Below are positions 21,575 through 30,781 of a stretch of 64,000 bases of DNA, in pieces. The DNA is from Pseudozyma flocculosa PF-1 (taxonomy: Eukaryota > Basidiomycota > Ustilaginomycetes > Ustilaginales > Ustilaginaceae), in the NCBI RefSeq assembly GCF_000417875.1, contig NW_006920888.1, positions 80,738-144,737 on the forward strand, given 5' to 3'. A program made the position numbers and the translations under genes. The notes beneath the pieces are model-generated. The model made no database searches. It had not been told where the DNA came from and saw nothing but the letters and a program-made list of their open reading frames with translations. Numbering within the stretch: the first letter of the stretch is position 1; each line of letters opens with the position of its first letter.

Positions 21575-22805
21575 ATGTCGGCAGACATGGCGGCCCCGTC
21601 GTCGACCGCAGCCGCCGCCATCAAGGCCGCGAAACGGTCGCTCAGGAAGTCGATGGCAGTGACGCTAGCGGGCATGGCCAGGGAAGACATCGCCTCCCAA
21701 TGTGAGAGGGACATCACGCAGCTGGTCCCACTTCCTCCATGCCACCGGAAGCATCCGCCATTGACCCTGGCTCTCCTCGCCCTTACCGATATCGGCTGCC
21801 CTCCGAACAGCACAGAGAGTCGCGCGCAAGGTGCTTACCTCCCCCACCTATCACAGCGCCCGTTCCATTAGCGTCTACGTCAACATGGACGTCGGCGAGG
21901 TCATGACCGACGACATCTGCCGAGCCATCCTGAGAGACGGTGAGCCGAACAGCCGACAGTGCGAGATCCGGCAATGCCGAACGTGCGACGGCTGACACCG
22001 CCTCCCGTCCTTTTTGGTATCTCCTCGTGTCTAGGAAAGAGCCTCTACGTGCCGCTGTTTGCCTCGCCCGTCGATCCGGCGGCGGCCAAGGGGCCCACAG
22101 TCGATGCCGCGCCCGCACCTGCGGCCACGACGTTTGCGACCGACATGGTCATGCTGCGGCTGCGGGACCTTGCAGAGTACGAAGCGATGAAGCTCAACCG
22201 GTGGGGGATCAAGGAGCCGGAGCTCACCTACCAAGACGGAACCTTGCGCGAAGAAGGTGAGGCAGGTGGATCATCCCACCGGAGAGCTGCGCTGGCCGCG
22301 ATCGGGAACGTTCGGGCTACATCGTGCTCACACGCGCCCTGTCCTTTGGCTCCGTCCGACCCGCTCGCACACCGTGCCGGCCCACGACAGCGCTGACCGA
22401 GTCGACCGGTGGTGACGGCTTGGACCTCATCCTGGCGCCCGGCGTCGCCTTTGACGTTGACGGCGGTAGACTCGGCCACGGCAAGGGCTACTATGACCGT
22501 TACTTCACGCGCGCCGACCAGTGGGCGCAGGGGAGAGGCAGGCCGGGTCCTGTCACCGGTGAGTCCAGTCCACCGTTGCCTACGCTCGATGCGCTCGATG
22601 CTGAACGATGCCTTGCTCATGATCCTTGCTCGACCTTGATGATGCTTGATTGCCAGTGGCGCTGGCCCTTTCGCAGCAAGTTCTGGCCAGCGAGCTTCGG
22701 GTCCCTGCCGACGAGAGGGACCACGTCCTGGACGCCATCCTCTCGCCGGAACTCTGCATCAGGCCCTCGCGCACCGCCTCGCGCTGGATCCCGGGAGAGG
22801 AATGA
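21575..22805 (+). CDS. FAU1: 5-formyltetrahydrofolate cyclo-ligase (MTHFS)
   Basis: Five exons: 21575-21701, 21811-21939, 22035-22256, 22391-22558 and 22657-22805 (264 residues, stop TGA). The enzyme converts 5-formyl-THF to 5,10-methenyl-THF with ATP, recycling the folate store. After splicing the protein reads AAKRSLRKSM, then SQRVARKVLTSPTYHSARSI, SVYVNMDVGEVMTDDI, GKSLYVPLF, LDLILAPGVAFDVDGGRLGH and GKGYYDRYF. The last three are hallmark substrate/ATP-binding blocks of the family. Every junction is GT-AG and keeps frame, and the total is divisible by three. It has the most introns of any gene in the window. It is divergent from PRPP synthetase; both feed nucleotide synthesis. Confidence 0.93.
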
Positions 22806-22959
22806 GGGTGGGCCTGTACGTGCACGCTCTTGCTACGAGCTCGTTCACACCACACATACATAGGCAAACGACGATGGTTGCACAGGAAGTGCTCAACGCC
22901 TGCGCCTCGGTCCCATACGAGGATGACTTCGAGCCCTGGATCGACGTCGACTCCGCAAG

Positions 22960-23260
22960 TGACGCAGTGGACGGCTGGCTGGCATATGGAGGCGACGCAG
23001 GCCGTTTGAGACGGAGCCTGCAAGCCGGCTGTCAATGCTGCCGGGCGAAGTCATCGATCGCATCTTCTCCCATCTCGAGGCCATGCTGCGTGCTCGCGCC
23101 GAGACCGTCCGCGGTGGCGGCCGTGATCTTGACTTGGCTCTCGACGACGATCATAAGCAGCGTTCGGATCTCGACGCTGGACCAAGCTCTCTTCGGTCGG
23201 CGACGTCGTCGTCGTTTACGGCGCCATCCTTTCAGCGTATCAAGGCGCTGTTGATCGTGG
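22960..23260 (+). pseudogene. Probable relic of a third DUF4246-paralogue 3' end (or F-box-like fragment)
   Basis: From 23005 one frame reads FETEPASRLSMLPGEVIDRI followed by FSHLEAMLRARAE. The two intact copies read, after splicing, TDPKSRLSLLPSEILDKI then FEKLEEVLEA (B) and RDPKSLFSLLPIEVLEMI then FDELEELLEA (A). Upstream in a neighbouring frame, WHMEATQAV followed by a stop resembles WLRDATRKI of B, so the relic appears frameshifted at about 23003. It lacks the intron that both intact copies have at this point. Caution: LPxEVIDxIFxxL is also the commonest F-box signature, so an unrelated F-box fragment is an alternative. No start codon or complete gene is supported. Confidence 0.45.
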
Positions 23261-23973
23261 CAGCCGCAGGCTTGTCAGAGCGAAAGCACGTCGCAGGACC
23301 GCCATCGATGAAGCCGACGGGCGCGTGCCAGCCTGGACCATGTCCCTGCATCGCCCCCTTTTCGCCCCTGCATTGCGATGGCGTGAGCGAGCGACGGTCC
23401 CTCTTGCTCTACCAGGGCCACGACATTCACCTCCCATTTCACTTCGTTTGCTGCTTCTCTTCTCTTCATCATCAGTACCATCATCGCAAGACCCGACCGC
23501 TCCCTCAACGGTGCCGGTCGCAGGAGCTCGATCGGTGCCCTTTCCGAGCCCGCTACACTCCTTGGCCTCCCTCGCGCGCCAGCTCGGTCGGCGTTCTGGA
23601 TGAGCAGCAGCAGGGCTGCGAAGAACTGGGACCATCATGAGGCGAGGCGCTTCCGCGGCGCTCTCCATCCCATTTTCCTCGGTTGAAAAGACAAGGACCT
23701 GCCACTGCCTTCGAAGGGGGACGCACGCTTTTCCAGACCACCCGATTCGAGGACTATGAGGGGCCGGGAAGGCCCAGGTGGTGGCAGCTTTCCAGGACCT
23801 CCGTCGCGCCGGGCAAACTCACTCACGCCGCCTTCTACCTCCCTATCCGCACTCGAGACCAATTGGGAATACGAACACAATAGTGACCATACAAGTGCGA
23901 TCCGATGGACTCAGGTCGCCGATGCAACCATGACGAGGTCTGTGCTGCCCCTCTGCACGCCCGAGCGCCGTGC

Positions 23974-24042
23974 GCAGGTGGGGCCGAGTCGCTTTGTCCC
24001 GCCGATCCCAAACCTCGTCACACTTGGCTACGCCCCGGCGAG
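23974..24042 (+). promoter_or_regulatory. 5' flanking block of copy A shared with copy B
   Basis: A GCAGGTGGGG core, CGATCCCAAACCTCGTCA (24003-24020) and CTACGCCCCGGCG occur in the same order and at similar distance from the ATG (about 300-330 bp) as in the copy B upstream region (27467-27565). Shared order argues for a duplicated promoter. Confidence 0.5.
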
Positions 24043-24345
24043 AGCTTGACCAGCTGCAGAAGTCTCTCTCTTGCCCCCTCGTCACCACCACCACCACCAC
24101 CACCATCGCACTCGCCATCACCGCTCCACGGCAGCTGACGACAAGCCTTCCTCCGCACGCCGAGCAGTGCGAACGCTCCTCGCTCGCACTCACCGTCCGG
24201 GCTCGTCACGACGTCCGCCACGTCCTCCGTATCCTCTCGTCACCCTCCTACCGCTGCTGTCGCCCCCTCCCTTCGCCTTAAGGATAATTGTAACCTCGCC
24301 GCCGGCTACTTTCCCCCTTCTAAGCCCAAGACCGCATCCGCCAGC

Positions 24346-27093
24346 ATGGCTTCGCCGCCGCCTTTGCGCATCCGCGTCTCTTCCGAGCTGCACGCCACAC
24401 TCATCGACCTGTGCACCGGCATATTGCCTCTGTACGGCGTCGGTGTGGCTGCTCCCGGATTTCAATGCTTTGCAGAGGCTCTGATACGCATCGAGAACGG
24501 CCTTCAACCCTTGCCTCGACGTCTGGACCGTAGTTACGACCTCTGGCGCACCCGCGACATCTCGATGCCACAATACGAAAACATTTTGCCGGAGACAGAT
24601 CCCATCTCGATATCTGCGTACTGCGCTCTTGATCGTACCTTGCAGCACCTCCAACTCGAGACGCTCCGTTCATTACTTGTCCTCGTCCCATGCTATGAAG
24701 CAGGTTACGAGAGGTACTTTGAGTTCGGTATCGGTCGAGCTGAACTCATCAGCCGTCTGAAGCCCTGGCATAAGTCCGACGGCGTCAAGCTGGAAGTTGC
24801 ACGCGATCGAGCCTGGGACGAGGAGGATGGTGATGATGAGGAGGAGGAGGCGCGATCCCTCTGCGTTCACCACTGCTCAGATCCTTGGAACTTCTCTCGC
24901 GTCAACAGGCTCAAGAGAGACGGCACATGGCTTCGGCAGCCGGCCAACTTCAACAAACTCCTTGCTTCTCTTCAGGACAAGGTGCGCCGCTCGACGATGC
25001 CTTGACTATTGCCTCATTTCTGGCCTCGCGGATGCTTGCCGGTGGCCCCGACGGACACCAGCACATCTACCGATTCGATCATCACTGCGCTCCCACTGGC
25101 AGTAAGCCGGTGTCTGAGCCATACACCATTGCCGAGCGCAAGGTCGATGCCGAAGTTCGTCGACTCATGGAACTGCCGGCATGGCAATCAAGTGTCTTCG
25201 AGCCAGAGACCGCCGACAGGCTGAAAAGGGAGATTGTTGGCGAAGGAGGCCTCTCGCACTGTCAGGCCGACTACACGATCGCCAAGCTGAGGTACATGGC
25301 CCTTCATCCGCCTCGGCAAGGGGTCAGCTTCACCGGAGTGCCAGGTGTCTTCACAATCCATCTCGGCCAGCTCGAGGCTCAGAATTCCATCTTGAGAGCC
25401 AGGGTCATCGACTTTGCTCGGTCAGTCTTTGAGACCGGGAGGGACTACCAGGCAGGCGCCGACAAACAGGTGTGGAACCTTGTCGACCCTTCGTTGCATG
25501 CGCTTCACGAGTGGACGCCTCTGCTTCCTCAGCACTTCTCGAGCTGCTCAGATGGTCAGCCTTCTGCTCTCTCGCACGTCGCCAACGCATTGCTCAAGCA
25601 GATCCATCCGACAAATCCACACACACCGGGGCCGAAGGCGACTTTGTCGGATGTATCGATGAAGCCACCCTACCCCGCAACGCTTGAGAGAGACGCAACC
25701 ACCACGCCTAGGCTCAAGTACACAGAAGGCGACACAACACATTGGCTTCCCGCTGAAGTCCGCACCACGCTCAGTCAAGGTCGGCCTCGCGCCACCTTCC
25801 TGTCATATATCAATGGTCTCTCGCCTTTTTCAGAGACATCGCATGCTCTCTATGAGCCCCTCTCGACGTGTTTCGCCACGATGCTGCCGCTTTTCGAGAG
25901 CGTGCTGTCCTCGACTCCACTTCGTGGGGACAGGGCCTTTGTCTCACCCGACGGGACGTCGTTCTCCCAAGAGGAGCCGAACAGCCGCAATCACAAGCTT
26001 TACAAGCAATACTTTTCGCCGTCTTTCGAAGAAGTAAGGAGCGAGGTGGCGAAAACGGACCCGACGACCTGGCCTCGCCAATTCAACACCGGTAGACCAG
26101 GGACGAGACTGGCCCGTTACGCTGAGTATCGATGGCGTCAGGTGAAAGCCTTCATGACGCCTCCTGTCGCTTTATTCGAGCCACCGGCGATGCGCAAGTT
26201 CAGACTCGATGGCCGTGTCCTGCAGGTCGTTGTAGGGATCTCGACATTTCGGTTGACGCCAGACCAGCCGATATACAAGGACGACTCTTGGCTCGACATG
26301 GAGCGAAACCCTTGCCCCATCTGCGTTATAGGAGTCCACTGCCTCGACGCGAACAACGTCGCCGGCGTCTCGTTCGATTTCTCCATCGAACAGGGCTCGG
26401 GCGTGGGGATGGGAGAGGCGCTGGCAGACGGCGAAAGACAAGATCACATTCTTGGCCTCTTTGGTCCGGACATGGAAGCCGTGTTCAACCGCGAGGAGTT
26501 CGGATCTGCCTCCATCGGCCAGGGGCAGTATCTCGCGTTCCCCGCGACGCTGTCGACCAAGATGGATCCCGTCAAACTCCTCGATGCCAAGAGGCCAGGA
26601 CACCTGACGCTCGTCCGATTTTGGCTCGTCGATCCGTCTGATTCGGTCGTGTCGACTGCACGAGTGGTACCGCAACAGGTCGATTGGGTGAAGGAAGCGA
26701 TGAGAGGAATGCAGCGCGATCCCAAGAGCCTGTTCTCGCTGCTGCCTATCGAGGGTGAGCCATGAGTGCTAATTTGCGCAACCTTGATGAGCGTTTGCAC
26801 AGCTGCAAATGGATGTGAGCACGCCTGACAGAATTCTGTCCGCACCCTACTCGTCTGCTTTGTCGGTGGCAGTGCTCGAAATGATCTTTGATGAGCTGGA
26901 GGAGCTTCTCGAAGCAAACGAGAGAGGCCTGAGGAAGCGCAACAAGACGAAGTGCGCTCTACGGCTTGAAGATCAGGCGCGGGCGAGCGAGTCTGCGAAG
27001 CCGGAGTTTACAATGAGCACGAGGCTAGCTCTCAAAAACCGAAACGACTTCGCGGATCGATTGGAAAAGGAACTCTACGACTCTGCCGACTAG
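24346..27093 (+). CDS. DUF4246 family protein, copy A (frameshifted)
   Basis: Paralogue of copy B. Exon 1 runs 24346-26754 and exon 2 26873-27093, with a 118-bp GTGAGC...GGCAG intron at the same codon as in B. About 876 residues if the break is ignored. A one-base deletion near 24981 breaks the frame: NFNKLLASLQDK continues as VRRSTMP-stop, while the homologous continuation GAPLDDALTIASF lies in the next frame and then stays open to the intron. DUF4246 landmarks: EPYTIAERKVDAEVRRLM, KQVWNLVDPSLHAL, LPAEVRTTLS, TFLSYINGLSPF, LPLFESVLSSTPLRG, LQVVVGISTFRLTPDQPIY, LAFPATL, RPGHLTLVRFWLVDPSDS. DUF4246 is an uncharacterised fungal family. Either a young pseudogene or an assembly error; function unknown. 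Confidence 0.85.
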
Positions 27094-27888
27094 AGATCCC
27101 GACGTCGAGCTGGCGGAAGGGGAGGTCCGCAAAACTCTAGGCTACCCAAGGCAAGCGAAGGGGGAGAGTTGTGACTAGTAACAAAATTGACTGTGGCTTG
27201 GTCCGAGCCTCGATGGCGACCGGCGATACATCGAGGGCGATACATCGAGCGACTTCCGAGCCGTGAGCAAGAGCAGAGGGAGACGACTGGCGCAGCTCAT
27301 CATCGCGTCCGCCGTCGTTATATAGATCCTCACGCGGGGTGCTCTACCCTGAGCTTGAAGAAGGAGAAGAGGCGGACGGGCCTGTCGCGTTGCTACAGGT
27401 TCCATCGCGGTCCCGGCAACGCTTCACACTGCGGGACGTACTTATGTAAAATGACCTCGGCCGAGTGCAGGTGGGGAATGCCTTTGTTTCGTCGATCCCG
27501 GACCTCGTCGATCCCAGACCTCGTCAAACCTGAAGCTCGTGCGCGTTTCCTACGCCCCGGCAGATATTGAGGGCGAGGGCACACGGACCGTTCGGACTTC
27601 CCCCTGAACCCAACAATCATAACAGATCGCCTTTGTTCTACTGCGACCAAATGATCTCCCTTTACTTCCGAGGGGCAGAGGCCGGTTTTCCGCGGTGTGC
27701 TGCTTCATTCAGGACGCTCAGCTTCCCAATTTCAGGCCGCTCTGCCTATCTATCGCCCATCTTGTCCGACCACAAGCTGAAACGTAGACCGGGCCCTTTC
27801 TTTCTTCCCTCCCAACACCATCTCCATACCGCTCTCTTCATCTTACGTCCTGCATCCTTTCCGTCTGGAGAAGTCAGCATCGCCAACC
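27094..27888 (+). other. Spacer between DUF4246 copies A and B
   Basis: About 800 bp holding the 3' end of A and the promoter of B. A direct repeat of CGATACATCGAG occurs twice near 27221-27250, and the duplicated 5' block at 27467-27565. No other gene is seen. Confidence 0.55.
27467..27565 (+). promoter_or_regulatory. 5' flanking block of copy B with a doubled motif
   Basis: Contains GCAGGTGGGG, then CGATCCCGGACCTCGTC and CGATCCCAGACCTCGTCA back to back (27493-27526), then CTACGCCCCGGCA. Copy A has a single unit of the middle motif in the equivalent place. A candidate cis element; the binding factor is unknown. Confidence 0.5.
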
Positions 27889-30642
27889 ATGGCCTCGCCA
27901 CCCCCAACGCGCGTCCGCGTCTCTCCCGAGCTGCACGCCACTCTCATCGATCTCTGCACCGGCATCCTGCCCCTGTACGGGATCGGCGTCCCGGCCCGCG
28001 CCTTCTCGTGCTTTGCGGAGGCGTTGTTACGCAACGAGAACGGACAGCAACCCCTCCCTGAGCAACTCGAAAAGCGATACCAGGATTGCTCGAGCCGCAT
28101 GTACCATTCGTGGGTTGACGTCGAGACACGCCCACACGCGGAGCCGATCTCGATGGACGCCTATCTTGCATTCCAACGCGCCTTGGATCGACTCCATCTT
28201 AAGACGCTGCCCTCCCTCCTTGTCGCCGTCCCGACCGACTTCGACTGGGAGGAATTCCAGTCGCCGGTCTGTGCCAACCCATTCGCCTGGTTGGACATCG
28301 ACGGAAGTGAAGAGGCTTGGCGACCTGACAGCTTGCGGATCGAATTCGACAGGGACCGGATCAACGACTCGCAACCCATCTGCCTGCAACACTGCTCTGA
28401 CCCCCAGACGCTCGCTCGCGTCAACCGGCTGAGGGAGGATGGCGCCTGGCTACGAGAGCCGGACAACTTCAACAAGCTCCTCTCCACCCTTCAGGACGAG
28501 GGCGCGCCCATGGACGACGTCTTTCGTGTTGCCGCCTTCGTTGGATCGCGGCTGCTCGGTGGCGGCCCGGACGGGTACCAACATGTCTACAGCTTTTCTC
28601 ACTACTGCGCTCCGGATGGCAACAACCCGGCAGCGGAGCCCTACACGGTCGCGGAACGCCAGATCAACACGGAGATTGGCGAAATTCTCCGAAAGAAGGC
28701 GTGGAAGGTCGAGGTCTTGACAGAAACAGACGCTGTGGGCCTGATGCAAGAACTCGTCCGTCGCCGAGCTCTCACTCCGGACCAGGCCACGTACATGATG
28801 TCCAAGCTACGCTACATGGCACGCCATCCGCCGCGCGAAGGCGTCGACTACACCGCCGTCCCCGGCGTCTTTACCACCGCCGCCAACTTCTTGGGCTCCG
28901 ACGGCTCTGTATTGAAGGCCAAGGTTATCGACTACTCCCGATCAATCCCTGCACACGCGCGGGATCATCAGACGGGCTCCAACAGGCAGGTGTGGAATCT
29001 TGTTGATCCTTCACTTTACTCCCTCCTCGCTTGCACCGGACGACTCCCCAGGGGCCGCTCAAGTAGCACTGGACACCACGCTTCTGCGCTCCCGACTGCC
29101 GCTTTGATGCTGCTCAAGCAGAAGAATTCGAACGATCAACGCAAGCGTCCTGCGACGGAGAAGGCGCAAGAGATCGAGCCCATGACTTCGCCCTACCCCT
29201 CAAGCCTGAAAGGTATCAAGGACGCGCTGGGCTACAAATACCGAGGGGATCGCCCCCTTGGATGGATCCCCGCAGAGATCCGAGTCGGAACGAGCAAGGA
29301 GCAGTCCAGCGCCACCTTCTCGTCCTATATCAACGGCCTCTCGCCCTTCCAGGAGGCTTCTCAGGCAGTCTACGAGCCGCTCGCCGCTTGCTTTGCGTCG
29401 ATGCTGCCGCTTTTCGAAAGCGCGTTGGCCTCGACACCGTTGAGAGGGGACATCGGCTTCCTGTCACCAATGGGCACACCGTTCTCCAAGGACTGCCAAA
29501 ACAGCGGCAGGTCTCTACGCTACGACTCGTACTTTGCGCCTTCGTTCGCGGAGATCAAGAAGCAGCTGCGGGCGACCGACCCTTCCGGCTGGCCCGAGTT
29601 TGATGACGACATGAGTTTCGAGGACAGGCTGGACGAATACGCCGAGCAGCGATGGCATCAAGTCAAGCGATTCGTCAGACCTCCGAGCGCACCCTTCGAG
29701 CCGCCTGCTCTACGCAAGATCGACCTTCGAGACCGGAACCTGCAGGTCAGTGTCGGATTGACAACACTCGAGCTCAGCCCGGAGCGGCCTGTCTACACGA
29801 CCGAGTCATGGCAGAGGTCAGGCACCTGGGATGGCAAGGTCTGCGCGACCGGAATGATCATCCTCGATTCGGACAACATGAGCAAGGTCTCGCTGGAGTT
29901 CTGCCTGTCAGTCAGCGACAGAGGTATCCACGGACGGCTGAAAGTAGACCGGGACGACAGCCATGTCGTCGGGCTGTATAATCTTGGAGCCGAGTTGGAG
30001 CGAGGGTATCAGCTCCTTGGATCGGCTCCGATCCCTCCTGGTGGCTGTATCGCGTTTCCTGGCACGCTGCTATCCAGGATGAAGCCCGTCAAGCTCGTCG
30101 ATGCCAGCAAGCCAGGTCACTTGACGTATGTCTGCTTCTGGCTGGTCGACCCGTCCTGTCCCGTCGTCTCATCGGCCCAGGTGATACCACAGCAGGTCAG
30201 CTGGCTCAGAGATGCGACGCGAAAGATCTGGACCGACCCCAAAAGTCGGCTTTCGCTGCTACCCTCTGAGAGTGAGTACCGGTAGTCTTTGAGCGTCGTC
30301 CGCCGACGCGGAGCCGACTTCTAGCAATTCTGACACCAGCCTTACCGGGTCACCATCGTGACCCGTATTTTGGCGACAGTTCTCGACAAGATTTTCGAAA
30401 AGCTGGAGGAGGTCCTTGAAGCTGACGAGGAGTACGAAAGTGACTTCGACTACGGCGACTACGACGACGACGACGATGACGACGACGACGATGACGACGA
30501 CGACGAGGACCTTCTCTCACGCGTCAGAAAGCGCGCCAGCGACGTCGCAGGATCGACGTATCTGATGAGCACGAAACTAGCTCAACAGATCCGCAGCGAG
30601 ATAACCGAGTGCCTCGAGGTGAAACGCCTCCGGAGAGCCTAG
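27889..30642 (+). CDS. DUF4246 family protein, copy B (intact)
   Basis: Exons 27889-30271 and 30380-30642 (108-bp GTGAGT...GACAG intron); 881 residues. The splice acceptor was chosen because it restores the frame and copy A uses the same junction. The first ~250 residues (RVSPELHATLIDLCTGILPL, CFAEALLRNENG) are shared with A but not recognised. The rest follows the DUF4246 order: EPYTVAERQINTEIGEIL, RQVWNLVDPSLYSLL, SSYINGLSPFQEAS, LPLFESALASTPLRG, LQVSVGLTTLELSPERPVY, CIAFPGTLL, KPGHLTYVCFWLVDPS, VIPQQVSW. Typical members, from memory, carry His/Glu (SWHVEG), His (LQHRV) and Arg (GHRK) that suggest a 2-oxoglutarate/Fe-type site. Here these read SWQRSG, LLSRM and GHLT, so catalysis looks lost. 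The last exon has an F-box-like LPSEILDKIF and a 14-Asp run absent from A. Confidence 0.88.
30463..30504 (+). repeat. GAC/GAT triplet run encoding 14 Asp in copy B
   Basis: An in-frame triplet microsatellite in the last exon of DUF4246 copy B. Copy A has no equivalent, so it expanded after the duplication. Confidence 0.85.
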
Positions 30643-30781
30643 TCTATGGCGGAGCAAGCGTATCGTTAGCAGTATCGATCAATCGAGTCCACCATGAATA
30701 CGAGCGAATGTCATAACGCAGCGATGAAATGCTGGGACTGGACAGGACAACAAGCTCCATTAGCAATCGAGCCGGGTGTTC

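Larger units (their letters stand above)
22806..24345. other. Spacer before DUF4246 copy A, with a paralogue-like fragment
   Basis: 1.5 kb between MTHFS and DUF4246 copy A. It contains a fragment resembling the last exon of the DUF4246 pair (22960-23260, separate entry), and from 23974 the 5' block shared with copy B. A CAC/CCA triplet run lies at 24084-24105. Other open frames (for example 201 codons from 23035) lose recognisable character after the fragment. Confidence 0.5.

Noticed and set aside
27170..27420. Possible tRNA or small RNA near the CGATACATCGAG repeats
   Set aside because: No cloverleaf, no A/B box pattern and no terminator could be found by eye.
30272..30379. Alternative acceptor at CACCAG (about 30345) for the copy B intron
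   Set aside because: It breaks the reading frame within about 60 bp; the GACAG acceptor keeps frame and matches copy A.
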